A DNA stretch of 64,000 nt from Bradyrhizobium quebecense (lineage in GTDB: Bacteria > Pseudomonadota > Alphaproteobacteria > Rhizobiales > Xanthobacteraceae): positions 3,968,001 through 4,032,000 of the forward strand of contig NZ_CP088022.1 of the NCBI RefSeq assembly GCF_013373795.3, written 5' to 3'. How positions within the stretch are numbered: the stretch's first letter is position 1; every line of letters begins with the position of its first letter. The notes beneath the pieces are model-generated. The model had not been told where the DNA came from. It saw nothing but the letters and a program-made list of their open reading frames with translations, and made no database searches. Shown here one piece after another: positions 8,385 through 16,953 of this stretch. The translations under genes and the position numbers were made by a program.

Positions 8385-9611
8385 ATGCCAGGGAACCGTT
8401 CACCCCACCTCACCCGCCGTCATCTCATCAAAGGCGCTGCCGCCACGTCGGCCACGCTGCTGCTCGGCAAGCCCGCCATTGCCAAGGGCAAGACCGAGAT
8501 CGTGATCGGCAACATCGACGCCTATTCGGGACCGGCTGCGGTCTATTCGTCGATCGGCCGCACGCCTGGCGGCTATTTCAAGATGATCAACGAGCAAGGC
8601 GGCATCAACGGCCGCATGATCAGGTACATCACCTATGACGACGCCTACAGCCCGGCCAAGACCGTCGAGCAGGCGCGCAAGCTGGTCGAAGGCGACGAGA
8701 TCGATGTGCTGTTTGCGCCGCTCGGTGCGCCGACCAACGCGGCGATCATGAAATACATGAACCAGAAGAAGGTCCCGCACCTCTTCATCGCCTCGGGCGC
8801 GACCAAGTTCGGCGACTACAAGAACTTCCCCTACACGATGGGTTTCCAGCCCTGCTACCAGATCGAGGGCCGGGCCTTCGCGCAACACGTCCTGTCGACA
8901 CAGAATGATCCCAAGATCGGCATCGTCTACCAGAACGACGATTTCGGACGCGACGTGCTGAAGGGCTTCAAGGACGGACTTGGCGCCAAGACCTCCGCAA
9001 TCGTCGCCGAGCTGTCCTATGAGACATCAGACCCGACCATCGACAGCCAGGTGGTCCGCTGCAAATCCGCGGGTGCCAACGTGTTCATGAGCATGACCAC
9101 GCCGAAATTCGCCGCGCAAGGCATCAAGAAGATCGCCGAGCTCGGCTGGCAGCCGGCGCATTACATCGGCAACAACGCCTCCTCCGCCGGCTCGACCCTG
9201 AAGGCCGCGGGCTTCGACGTGTCCAAGGGGATCATTTCGAGCGCCTATTTGAAAGATCCGGTCGACGCCGCCTGGGACAGCGATCCCGCCATTCAGAAAT
9301 GGCGCGCCTTCCTCGACAAATACGATCCGGCGGCGGCCAAGAACGACATCTACGCGGTCACCGGCTATCTCACCAGCCAGATCCTGGTTCAGGTGCTCAA
9401 GCAGTGCGGCGACGACGTCTCGCCCGAAAACATCATCAGGCAGGCGGCGAACCTCAGGGACGTCGAATCCGACATGCTGCTGCCGGGCATCAAGATCAAC
9501 ACCTCGCCGACCGACTACTATCCGCTCGAGCAACTGCAACTGACGCGCTTCAGCGGCGAACGCTACGAGCCGATGGGCCCCGTGATCGACGGCGGCATCT
9601 CGAAGGCGTGA
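8385..9611 (+). CDS. Branched-chain amino acid-type ABC substrate-binding protein, Tat-exported
   Basis: Periplasmic binding protein of the LivJ/type I fold, 408 residues from the ATG at 8385 (GCGGAGGA upstream; an upstream in-frame ATG at 8304 lacks a binding site). The twin-arginine signal TRRHLIKGAAATSATLLLG is at residues 10-28. The mature part starts KTEIVIGNIDAYSGPAAVY and has GIVYQNDDFGRDVLKGFKDG in the first lobe. No permease or ATPase gene is adjacent, so it is an orphan binding protein beside a decarboxylase and an SDR. The ligand may be an aromatic acid or keto acid that feeds them; this is inference. Confidence 0.88.
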   Translation: MPGNRSPHLTRRHLIKGAAATSATLLLGKPAIAKGKTEIVIGNIDAYSGPAAVYSSIGRTPGGYFKMINEQGGINGRMIRYITYDDAYSPAKTVEQARKLVEGDEIDVLFAPLGAPTNAAIMKYMNQKKVPHLFIASGATKFGDYKNFPYTMGFQPCYQIEGRAFAQHVLSTQNDPKIGIVYQNDDFGRDVLKGFKDGLGAKTSAIVAELSYETSDPTIDSQVVRCKSAGANVFMSMTTPKFAAQGIKKIAELGWQPAHYIGNNASSAGSTLKAAGFDVSKGIISSAYLKDPVDAAWDSDPAIQKWRAFLDKYDPAAAKNDIYAVTGYLTSQILVQVLKQCGDDVSPENIIRQAANLRDVESDMLLPGIKINTSPTDYYPLEQLQLTRFSGERYEPMGPVIDGGISKA

Positions 9612-9731
9612 TCGTCCACGGCGCTCCGCGAAAACCAGCGCGGCGCATGCGCGAGCCGTCTCGCAGTTGCCATCGGCTGCTCATCGGCCGATGATGCGCG
9701 AAACGGATCCGAACCAACCGGGAGGAAGTGA

Positions 9732-11396
9732 ATGCGTGGACGCCGTGTGCTGATGGAGTCGTTCGTGTCGCACGGCGTGCGTCATATCTTCGGCAATCCC
9801 GGCACGACGGAAACGCCGCTGCTCGACAGCCTGCCGGCATTTCCGCAACTCGAATATATCATGGCGCTGCATGAAGGCGTCGCAGTCAGCGCCGCCAGCT
9901 TCTATGCGCAGGCATCCGGACGCGTCACCGTTGCCAACCTGCATGTCGCTCCCGGCCTCGGCAACGGTATCGGTTCGCTCTATGGCGCGCTGAAAGCAAA
10001 TTCGCCCCTGGTCGTGACGGCGGGTCAGCAGGACACGCGAATGCGGCTCAACAATCCCCTCCTCGGCCACGACCTCGTTGCAATGGCGGCCCCGGTGACG
10101 AAGTGGAGCGTTCAGATCGAGCGCGCCGACGAGATCGCACCAATCATCCGCCGCGCGTTCAAGGTGGCGACCGATGCGCCACAAGGGCCGGTGTTCGTCT
10201 CGCTCCCGATCGACGTCCTGGAACAGGAGACCTCGGTCGATGCATCGACGCCGGACAATCTGTGGCGGTCGACACGCCCCGATCCGGCAGGGATCGAGGC
10301 GATGCTTGCGCTGCTTCTCAAGTCACACAATCCGGCAATCATCGCCGGCGACGACGTCGCGAGATCGGGCGGCGAGCAGGCGCTGGTCGCGCTTGCGGAA
10401 ACGATCGGCGCCACCGTGTGGTTCGAGGGGTTGCGGCATCACGCGTCCTTCCCGACCGGCCACCCGAGCTATCGTCAGTCGCTCCCCGGCGACGCCCGGC
10501 AGGTACGCAAGGTGCTCGGCGATACCGATCTTGTGCTGCTCATCGGCGGTCCGTTCTTCGAGGATATCTGGTTTGCGCCTGATAACCACATTCCCCACGG
10601 CGCACCCGTGCTCCAGATCGAGGCCTCGGCAGAGCGTCTCGCGCTCAACAACAGGCTCGACGCCGGCATTGTCGGCGACATCACCATCAGCCTCGGCGCA
10701 TTGACGGACGCGCTGCACGCAAAGGCGAGCGCGGACTTCAGGCAGGCTGCGCAAAACCGCAACGCTGCGCTGGCCGAACTGCAGGCGAAAGAGAAGGAAG
10801 CCTATCGCGCGCGCGTCGAGAAGAGCTGGAACCGTGAGCCGAGCTCCATGCCGCGCGTCACCGCGGAACTTCGTCGCGGCCTGCCTGATGATGTGGTCAT
10901 CGTCGATGAGAGCATCACGGCGAGCCTGGATCTCGCGCGCGCCTTCGACTATCGCGGCTTCGGCGATTATTTCGGCGGACGTGGCGGCGGCATCGGCCAG
11001 GGTCTTGCCGGCGCCATCGGCGTCAAGGTCGCCATGCCGGACCGTCCCGTTGTCGCGATCTCCGGCGACGGCTCGGCGATGTATGCGATCCAGGCGCTGT
11101 GGACTGCCGCGCACCACAAGCTTGCGATCGTGTTCGTGGTGCTCGCGAACCGCGAGTACCGCATTCTCAAGCACAATGTGGACGTCTGGCGACAGAACTT
11201 CGAAGCCGGCACCCAGCATCCCTATCAGAACATGGATATCACCGGTCCCGCGCTCGACTTCGTGCATCTCGCGGCCGGCATGGGCGTCGAGGCGGTCAGG
11301 GTTGAGAAGGCGGACGACATCGCTGGCGCAGTCGCAAAGGCTGCCGCGGCGCAGCGTCCGTACCTCGTCGAGATTGCGATCGAAGGCAAGCGCTAG
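9732..11396 (+). CDS. Thiamine diphosphate-dependent enzyme, benzoylformate decarboxylase-like
   Basis: ThDP enzyme of the 2-oxo acid decarboxylase/acetolactate synthase superfamily, 554 residues. The N-terminal pyrimidine-binding domain begins with VSHGVRHIFGNPGTTETPLL and has the activating glutamate E48 in ALHEGVAV. The central domain follows. The C-terminal diphosphate-binding domain has the metal motif GDGSAMYA near residue 445, with the Asn about 26 residues later (LANREY). FGNPGTTE is typical of MdlC-like enzymes, so decarboxylation of an aromatic 2-oxo acid to an aldehyde is the best guess. GGGAGGA precedes the ATG, and the SDR gene starts 11 bp downstream, so the two are coupled. Confidence 0.85.
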   Translation: MRGRRVLMESFVSHGVRHIFGNPGTTETPLLDSLPAFPQLEYIMALHEGVAVSAASFYAQASGRVTVANLHVAPGLGNGIGSLYGALKANSPLVVTAGQQDTRMRLNNPLLGHDLVAMAAPVTKWSVQIERADEIAPIIRRAFKVATDAPQGPVFVSLPIDVLEQETSVDASTPDNLWRSTRPDPAGIEAMLALLLKSHNPAIIAGDDVARSGGEQALVALAETIGATVWFEGLRHHASFPTGHPSYRQSLPGDARQVRKVLGDTDLVLLIGGPFFEDIWFAPDNHIPHGAPVLQIEASAERLALNNRLDAGIVGDITISLGALTDALHAKASADFRQAAQNRNAALAELQAKEKEAYRARVEKSWNREPSSMPRVTAELRRGLPDDVVIVDESITASLDLARAFDYRGFGDYFGGRGGGIGQGLAGAIGVKVAMPDRPVVAISGDGSAMYAIQALWTAAHHKLAIVFVVLANREYRILKHNVDVWRQNFEAGTQHPYQNMDITGPALDFVHLAAGMGVEAVRVEKADDIAGAVAKAAAAQRPYLVEIAIEGKR

Positions 11397-11407
11397 AGGA
11401 GCTTCTG

Positions 11408-12178
11408 ATGGCAGGCATTCTGGACGGCAAGGCTGCGTTGGTGACTGGCGGCGGCTCGGGCATCGGTCGGGCAACAGCGATTGCCATGGCGCGCGAAGGC
11501 GCGCGCGTCGCGGTGTCCGACCTGTCAAAGGACGGAATCGAACAGACAGTCGCGCTCATCAACGCCGCAGGCGGCCAGTCGATCGCGATCCAGGGCGACG
11601 TCACCGACGAGGCTGACATCGCCAACATGGTGGCACGCACGGTGTCGGCGTTTGGGCGCATCGATTGCGCGTTCAACAATGCCGGCGTGGCCGGGCGCTC
11701 CGTCGGCCCGCCCGGCCAACGCATCCATGAGCTCACGCAGCCCTCGGTGGCGAAGATGTTTTCGGTGAATCTGATGGGCGTGTTCCTGTGCCTGAAATAC
11801 GAGGTCGCGCAGATGCTGAGGCAGGGCGGCGGCGGCGCGATCGTCAACACCGCCTCGATCGCCGGGCTGGTCGGCCTTGCCACGTCGGGCCACTACGTCG
11901 CGGCCAAGCATGGTGTCGTCGGCCTGACCAAGTCTGCGGCGATCGAATACGCCCAGGACGGCATCCGAGTGAATTGCGTCAATCCCGGATACATCAAGAC
12001 GCCGATGACCAAGGAGACGATGGACGAACGTTACGACGAGATCATCGCCAAGGTGCCCGCACGTCGCCTGGGCGTGCCCGAGGAAATCGCGGAGGCCGTG
12101 GTCTGGATGTGCTCGGACAAGGCATCCTTCATGACAGGCGCATCGCAGGTGGTCGACGGCGGCTACAGCGCCGCCTGA
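11408..12178 (+). CDS. Short-chain dehydrogenase/reductase (SDR)
   Basis: Classical SDR of 256 residues: TGGGSGIGRATAIAM cofactor loop at about 14-28, NNAGVAG, catalytic Ser in NTASIAGLVG, YVAAKHGVVG tetrad motif and the C-terminal TGASQVVDGGYSA. AGGAG lies five bases before the ATG. It is 11 bp downstream of the ThDP enzyme and probably oxidises or reduces the aldehyde or hydroxy acid made or used there (inference). The aspartate after strand 2 (VSDLSKDG) suggests NAD. Automatic tools often name such proteins glucose 1-dehydrogenase or 3-oxoacyl-ACP reductase; neither is supported specifically. Confidence 0.87.
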   Translation: MAGILDGKAALVTGGGSGIGRATAIAMAREGARVAVSDLSKDGIEQTVALINAAGGQSIAIQGDVTDEADIANMVARTVSAFGRIDCAFNNAGVAGRSVGPPGQRIHELTQPSVAKMFSVNLMGVFLCLKYEVAQMLRQGGGGAIVNTASIAGLVGLATSGHYVAAKHGVVGLTKSAAIEYAQDGIRVNCVNPGYIKTPMTKETMDERYDEIIAKVPARRLGVPEEIAEAVVWMCSDKASFMTGASQVVDGGYSAA

Positions 12179-12213
12179 GGTGCGCTTCAGCGGGGCGCGT
12201 CGCGGCTTTCAGG

Positions 12214-13059
12214 CTATTCCTTTGGCGGCACCGTGCGCAGATAGGCGACGATGGCGTCGAGATCGGCAGCCGACACAGTGGCGTAGTAATGGAAGCCCAT
12301 CGGCGGATTGAGCTTGCTGCCGTCCTTGCTGACGCCCTGAGTGATCGCGCGTTTGATCTCGTCGTCAGTCCAACCGCCAATGCCTTTGGTCTTGCTGGAG
12401 CTGATGTTCCGCGAAACCGAGACGCCCCAGGGTCCCGTAAACTTGCCGCCGCCAGCGCCCATGCTGGTGGCAAATTCTCGCCCTTGCGGCCCCATCGGGG
12501 TATGGCACTCCATACAGTGTGCAATCGTGACGAGGTAGAATCCTTGCTGCACCTTGTCGCTCAACACCGCTTCGGTGTACGGGCTTTCACCGCCCGGGGG
12601 AACAGGATGTTCTTGTGCCATCTTGTAGACCGGCTCCGGCACCGCATTCCTGATCGGCTTGATCGTGCGCAGATAAGCGATCACCGCATCGAGATCGCGA
12701 TCGGTCATGATCTCGTAGAAGCCGCTCGGCATGATCATGGCGACCCGCGCGCCGTTGCGCTTGACGCCCTTGCGCAGCAGTTGCTTGAGTTCGGCGTCGG
12801 TGTAATTGCCGATGCCGGTTTCCTTGTCTTGCGTGATGTTCGAGGCCGTGACCTTGAACGGTGGCTGATCCCATGACGTGCCGCCCGAAAAAGCCTTGTC
12901 CCTGATCTCGCCTGACGGTCCCTTCGGGGTATGGCAATTGCCGCAGGTCAGGATGCCGTTGACCAGGTAATCACCGCGCTCGACCAATTCCGATTGTGCG
13001 CTGACCGGGCTGCTCAATACCGCACCGATAACGAGCGCGAGCGATCCGATACGGATCAT
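12214..13059 (-). CDS. Dihaem cytochrome c, exported
   Basis: Periplasmic electron-transfer protein of 281 residues from the ATG at 13059 (GGAGG upstream). A Sec signal peptide (MIRIGSLALVIGAVLSSPVSAQ) is followed by two class I cytochrome c domains with haem motifs CGNCH (about residue 43) and CMECH (about residue 175). Both halves carry a matching LxxIVAYLRT-type C-terminal helix, so the protein is an internal duplication. It is convergent with the upstream SDR, 35 bp away. It could accept electrons from a periplasmic dehydrogenase; the partner is unknown. The repeat structure resembles the cytochrome subunits of alcohol and aldehyde dehydrogenases. Confidence 0.88.
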   Translation of the reverse strand: MIRIGSLALVIGAVLSSPVSAQSELVERGDYLVNGILTCGNCHTPKGPSGEIRDKAFSGGTSWDQPPFKVTASNITQDKETGIGNYTDAELKQLLRKGVKRNGARVAMIMPSGFYEIMTDRDLDAVIAYLRTIKPIRNAVPEPVYKMAQEHPVPPGGESPYTEAVLSDKVQQGFYLVTIAHCMECHTPMGPQGREFATSMGAGGGKFTGPWGVSVSRNISSSKTKGIGGWTDDEIKRAITQGVSKDGSKLNPPMGFHYYATVSAADLDAIVAYLRTVPPKE

Positions 13060-13517
13060 GACGATGCCTCCAATCAATTGAGTATGGCGATAGAACTCTG
13101 ATCGATTTCCGGCTTCAAAGAAGTACGTCAGCGAAATATATGCGCACCGGTTTCAACGCCGCGAAGGCTGTGTGCAAGACTAAGAACTACACGGCTGGCG
13201 CGCGAGAAAAAGCCGCGCGCGGATCGATGGTATGATCGCCCCCAATTTTCGGCAGATCCAATTTCCGGAGGGCTGACCAGACAAAATCTAGCAGATTCCA
13301 CCCGCTTGAGAAGGCAGCCTGACCACGCAATTGCGCACGGGGGCCGGACCCATAACCGAAGGTGATTGTTGCGCGACGGCGGGGCCACAGCTCTCTTTAA
13401 CAACACACCCCCGTGGTTATGGGTCCACATTCAGTGTCGTACTGGTTTTCGCCAGGACGACGTGTGGAGAGGCCCGCGATCGATCTCGACGCCATCAGAC
13501 TCTCAGCCGGCGAAGAC
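13060..13517. other. Gene-free interval upstream of the cytochrome gene
   Basis: About 450 bp without a convincing gene between two minus-strand genes. It contains the decayed REP pair described separately (13343-13462). A 31-codon open frame at 13139 has no ribosome binding site and no recognisable features, so it is not called. The promoter of the cytochrome gene should lie near 13060-13150. Confidence 0.6.
13343..13462. repeat. Decayed paired REP palindromes, family 1
   Basis: Same layout as 573-692: GGACCCATAACC on the left, a core containing TTGTTGCGC, and GGTTATGGGTCC on the right, ending in GCCAGGACGACG. Several stem positions differ, so this copy looks older. It also has a 12-bp inverted repeat formed by GGACCCATAACC and its complement. 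Confidence 0.65.
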
Positions 13518-14717
13518 TTACCGCCCCTGCTGCAAACTCCCCTCCAGCCGCGCCAGCTCGCCGTCGAGGTCGCGCTCGACGTTGGCCACCTGCATGTCGA
13601 CCACCCGATAGTCGCGCGCTTCGAGCCAGGCGCGGCGATTGGCGCGGTCGGTGCCGATGGCCTCGCTCTCGTTCGGATTGACCAGTTCGATCGCGAGCCG
13701 GTGCACGAAGGAGACGAAGTCGGGGATGTGCCGGCCGACCGGGGTCTGGCGCTTGAACTGGCCGGCGAAGCGGCGATCCCGCGTCAGCGCCTGCCACAGG
13801 ATCCGCTCGGCGTCGGTCGGGTTGCGGCGGAGCAGCCGGGCGAGGCCGCGCACCGTGCTGGAGTTGTCGGCGGCGGCGCCGCCCTGTCCCTGCTCGGCGA
13901 GCAGCGCCCGCAGCCGGGTCGCCTGGGCGCCGTCGAGCACGCCGCCCTTGGCCGGGCCCTTGCGGCCCTCGGCGATCGCCATCACGACTCCATGGAGCGT
14001 GTGCATGTCCTGCTTGGTTGGATCCATCCGGGTGAAGATGTTGCGCAGGTTCACCAGCATGGTGTCGCGCTTCTCCGCCGGCCGCAGGAACTCGACCTTG
14101 TCGAGCTCGGCAACGAGGTTGTCGAAGAACGCCTGCATCTGGTGCTGGGAGGCCGGCTCGGACCGCTCCGGCATCGCGAACGGCAGCGCGCCGGCGGTCG
14201 AGAGCTTGAACCATTCGTACCCCATCAACAGCACTGCCTGCGCCAGGTTGAGCGAGGCGAAGCCCGGATTGACCGGGAAGGTGATGATGCGGTTGGCGAG
14301 CGCGACCTCCTCATTGGTCAGGCCGGAGCGCTCCCGCCCGAACAGGATGCCGGCCCCGCCACCGGAGGCGACGTGGCTGACGATCTCGCCCGCCGCGCCT
14401 TCCGGTCCGACCACTGGCTTGGCCTGGTCGTGGGCGCGCGCGGTGGTCGCGAACACCAGCGTGAGATCGGCGATCGCCTGCTCGACGGTGTCGAACAGCT
14501 CGACGGAACCGATGATGTGGTCGGCGCCGGCGGCGGCGCGCTGGGCGGCGACATTCGGCCAGCCGTCACGCGGATTGACGATGCGCATCCGGGTCAGCGC
14601 GAAGTTGCCCATCGCGCGCGCGGCCATGCCGATGTTCTCGCCAAGCTGCGGCTCGACCAGGATGACGACGGGACCGGCAAGGTCGTGCCCTGCCTTGGTC
14701 TTGTCGGTGCCGGACAT
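13518..14717 (-). CDS. trmJ: TrmJ-like tRNA (cytidine/uridine-2'-O)-methyltransferase fused to a C-terminal DUF559 domain
   Basis: 399 residues, about 150 longer than a usual TrmJ. Residues 15-250 form a SPOUT (trefoil-knot) methyltransferase: VILVEPQLGENIGMAARAMG at the start, GILFGRERSGLTNEE and ASLNLAQAVLLMGYEWF in the AdoMet knot. It should 2'-O-methylate position 32 of tRNAs. Residues 295-395 match the DUF559 (Vsr-like, PD-(D/E)XK-related) family: RNPTDAERILWQALTRDRRF, FKRQTPVGRHIPDF and AIELVNPNES. The aspartate of PDF and the glutamate of the second motif are kept, but the usual ELDGxQH is replaced, so nuclease activity is doubtful. The reading frame is continuous across the join. TrmJ assignment is strong and DUF559 is good. 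Confidence 0.85.
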   Translation of the reverse strand: MSGTDKTKAGHDLAGPVVILVEPQLGENIGMAARAMGNFALTRMRIVNPRDGWPNVAAQRAAAGADHIIGSVELFDTVEQAIADLTLVFATTARAHDQAKPVVGPEGAAGEIVSHVASGGGAGILFGRERSGLTNEEVALANRIITFPVNPGFASLNLAQAVLLMGYEWFKLSTAGALPFAMPERSEPASQHQMQAFFDNLVAELDKVEFLRPAEKRDTMLVNLRNIFTRMDPTKQDMHTLHGVVMAIAEGRKGPAKGGVLDGAQATRLRALLAEQGQGGAAADNSSTVRGLARLLRRNPTDAERILWQALTRDRRFAGQFKRQTPVGRHIPDFVSFVHRLAIELVNPNESEAIGTDRANRRAWLEARDYRVVDMQVANVERDLDGELARLEGSLQQGR

Positions 14718-15030
14718 CTAACTTCACTTTCTGATTCAACGTCTGAAGATTTTGAATCAGCTTCCGAAGCGGCTGATTCAAACTCTCATGCAGGGCGGCG
14801 CAACTAGCTTTGCACCGGTTTTGCGCGGGACCATTTTCTCCAAGGAGATAACAGGGTTAGCGGCGTTTGCGAATCCTCAATCGGAATCCCAATCGCACGG
14901 AGCGAAGACCGTCGCTTGCGCGCGCTTCGCCTTCGGATAGGCTATCAACCACAACCAAAGCGAAGCTGTAAAGGCACGCTTGAGACGCCGCTTGAACGGC
15001 GAGGGCACTTGGGTCGAAGCACTTGGGGCG
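14718..15030. other. Divergent intergenic region with a short inverted repeat
   Basis: 313 bp between trmJ and the hydrolase gene. Near 14731-14790 several copies of the heptamer GATTCAA and its complement TTGAATC surround a CTTCCGAAGCGG core, forming a small hairpin. No further gene is supported. Promoters for both flanking genes should lie here. Confidence 0.5.
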
Positions 15031-16761
15031 ATGATGCGGGGCAGACGGACGCTGGCGATTGTGGGCGTGGTCTTGATCGTGGCGGGGGGCCTGCTCGCCC
15101 ACCTCACACAGACCGCAGGCGGCATCCGGATCGCGGATGTCAGGTTCAAGGGCGCCAAGGGCAACACCATGAGCGCCCTGCTCTACATCCCGCCGAACGC
15201 GACGCCGCAGATCCCGGCGCCCGGCATCCTCGCCGTGCACGGCTACATCAATTCGCGCGAGACCCAGGACGGCTTCGGCATCGAGTTCGCCCGCCGCGGC
15301 TATGTGGTGCTGGCGCTCGATCAGACCGGCCATGGCTACAGCGACCCGCCCTCCTTCGCCAACGGCTTTGGCGGACCTGACGGCCTTGCCTATCTCCGCA
15401 GCCTGCCATTCGTCGACAAGGAGAACATCGGGCTGGAGGGCCATTCGATGGGCGGCTGGACCGTGCTGGCGGCCGCCACCGCGATGCCCAACGACTATAA
15501 ATCGATGGTGCTGGAGGGCTCGTCCACCGGCAAGCCGTTCGCCGCCGAGGGCACCGCGAGCTGGCCGCGAAACACCGCGCTGGTCTTTGCCCAGTACGAG
15601 GAGTTCTCCACCCTGATGTGGGGCGTCGACCTCGCCCGCGACGTCACCAAGAGCCCGAAACTCTGGGCGCTGTTCGGCACGCAAGGCACGGTCGAGCCGG
15701 GCAAGGTCTATGGCGATCCGGCCAACGGCACCGCCCGGGTGCTGTACACCCCCGCGATGACCCATCCAGCCGAGCACATCTCGCATGAGGCGATCGGCTA
15801 CAGCCTCGACTGGTTCGCCAAGACGTTGAAGGGCGGCACGCCTCGTCCGGTCGACGACCAGATCTGGTTCCGCAAGGAGATCGGTACCCTGATCGCGCTG
15901 ATCGGCTTCGTGGCGCTCATGATCGGGACGTTCGACGCGCTGCTGGAGGCGCCGATGTTCTCCCGCCTGCGGCTGCCGGCGGCTGGCGACGGCACCATGC
16001 CGGCGCATCAGGCCGCCGGCGGCCGGCGCTGGACCACGACGTTCATCCTGTCCGCCTTCATCCCCGCGCTGACCTACTACCCGGCCTTTGCACTGGGCGG
16101 CACATTCGTCACCCCAAGCGCGTTCCTGCCGCAGGGCATCACCAGCCAGATCCTGGTTTGGGCCATCATCAACGGCCTGATCACGCTGGCGCTGATGTGG
16201 TTCGTCCCGAAGCGCGCCAGCCGGGCCGGCCTCGTCGGTCAATCCGTCGTGATCGCGGTGGCCTCGGTTGCGGTGGGCTACGCTGCGCTCTGGCTCGCCG
16301 ACCTCGCCTTCAAGATCGACTTCAGATTCTGGATCGTCGCACTCAAATTGATGAGCGCGAAGCAATTCCTCATCTTCCTGATCTATCTGATTCCGTTCAC
16401 GGCGTTTTTCGTGGTGGCGCTACACGTGCTGCACCGGAATTTCTCGACCATGGGCGCCCCGCGCGGAGCGCTCTATCTGACCAACATCCTGGCGCTGACG
16501 CTCGGTTTCATCGTGGTGCTTGTGCTGCAATACGGCACGCTGTGGCTGACCGGAAAGCTGTTCAACCCGATCCCGGACCCCAGCTTCGTGCCGCTCTCGA
16601 CCATCGTCGCGATTCAGTTCGTGCCGCTCCTGGCAATCGTCGCCGTGATCGCGACCTTCACCTGGCGGCGAACCGGATCGAGCCTGCCGGGGGCCCTGAT
16701 CGCGGGCCTGTTCGTGACCTGGTACATCGTGGCCGGGACCGCCACGCAGGTCCCGCTTTAG
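15031..16761 (+). CDS. Alpha/beta hydrolase with C-terminal multi-pass membrane domain
   Basis: 576 residues from the ATG at 15031 (an ATG at 14980 is also in frame). A membrane anchor (TLAIVGVVLIVAGGLLA) is followed by an alpha/beta-hydrolase domain of about 280 residues: GILAVHGYINSRETQDGFG (oxyanion region), nucleophile Ser in GLEGHSMGGWTVLAA, and a His in MTHPAEHISHEA. The C-terminal half has about seven hydrophobic helices (for example LIALIGFVALMIGTFDALLE, LTNILALTLGFIVVLVLQYG). The catalytic domain should therefore face the periplasm. The substrate is unknown. It is a natural fusion of a soluble hydrolase to a permease-like membrane domain. Confidence 0.8.
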   Translation: MMRGRRTLAIVGVVLIVAGGLLAHLTQTAGGIRIADVRFKGAKGNTMSALLYIPPNATPQIPAPGILAVHGYINSRETQDGFGIEFARRGYVVLALDQTGHGYSDPPSFANGFGGPDGLAYLRSLPFVDKENIGLEGHSMGGWTVLAAATAMPNDYKSMVLEGSSTGKPFAAEGTASWPRNTALVFAQYEEFSTLMWGVDLARDVTKSPKLWALFGTQGTVEPGKVYGDPANGTARVLYTPAMTHPAEHISHEAIGYSLDWFAKTLKGGTPRPVDDQIWFRKEIGTLIALIGFVALMIGTFDALLEAPMFSRLRLPAAGDGTMPAHQAAGGRRWTTTFILSAFIPALTYYPAFALGGTFVTPSAFLPQGITSQILVWAIINGLITLALMWFVPKRASRAGLVGQSVVIAVASVAVGYAALWLADLAFKIDFRFWIVALKLMSAKQFLIFLIYLIPFTAFFVVALHVLHRNFSTMGAPRGALYLTNILALTLGFIVVLVLQYGTLWLTGKLFNPIPDPSFVPLSTIVAIQFVPLLAIVAVIATFTWRRTGSSLPGALIAGLFVTWYIVAGTATQVPL

Positions 16762-16798
16762 AGGGGTTCAGGTGAGGAAAACCCGTCCAGGACAAGGA

Positions 16799-16829
16799 GC
16801 GAGAGCCGCCGTCAGAATGGCGGTTCTCG
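16799..16829. repeat. Hairpin between the hydrolase and icd genes
   Basis: GAGAGCCGCC and GGCGGTTCTC pair over ten positions around an eight-base loop. No T-run follows, so it is only a possible terminator of the hydrolase gene. The flanks (16763-16800 and 16830-16865) resemble the dispersed intergenic repeat at 18707-18810. Confidence 0.45.
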
Positions 16830-16953
16830 GTGAAAAGATGGGCTGAAAGTGCATAACCGGTGCGCTTCCGCCCGTCCCCGGGCGGTGCTATAGCGCAGGC
16901 GTATTCCACCCCCGCCGTCAAAAGCGCGCCGTTCCCAAGAGGGCCTCCCCGTC

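Noticed and set aside
13139..13234. 31-codon frame in the interval upstream of the cytochrome
   Set aside because: No ribosome binding site, hydrophobic segment, motif or terminator.
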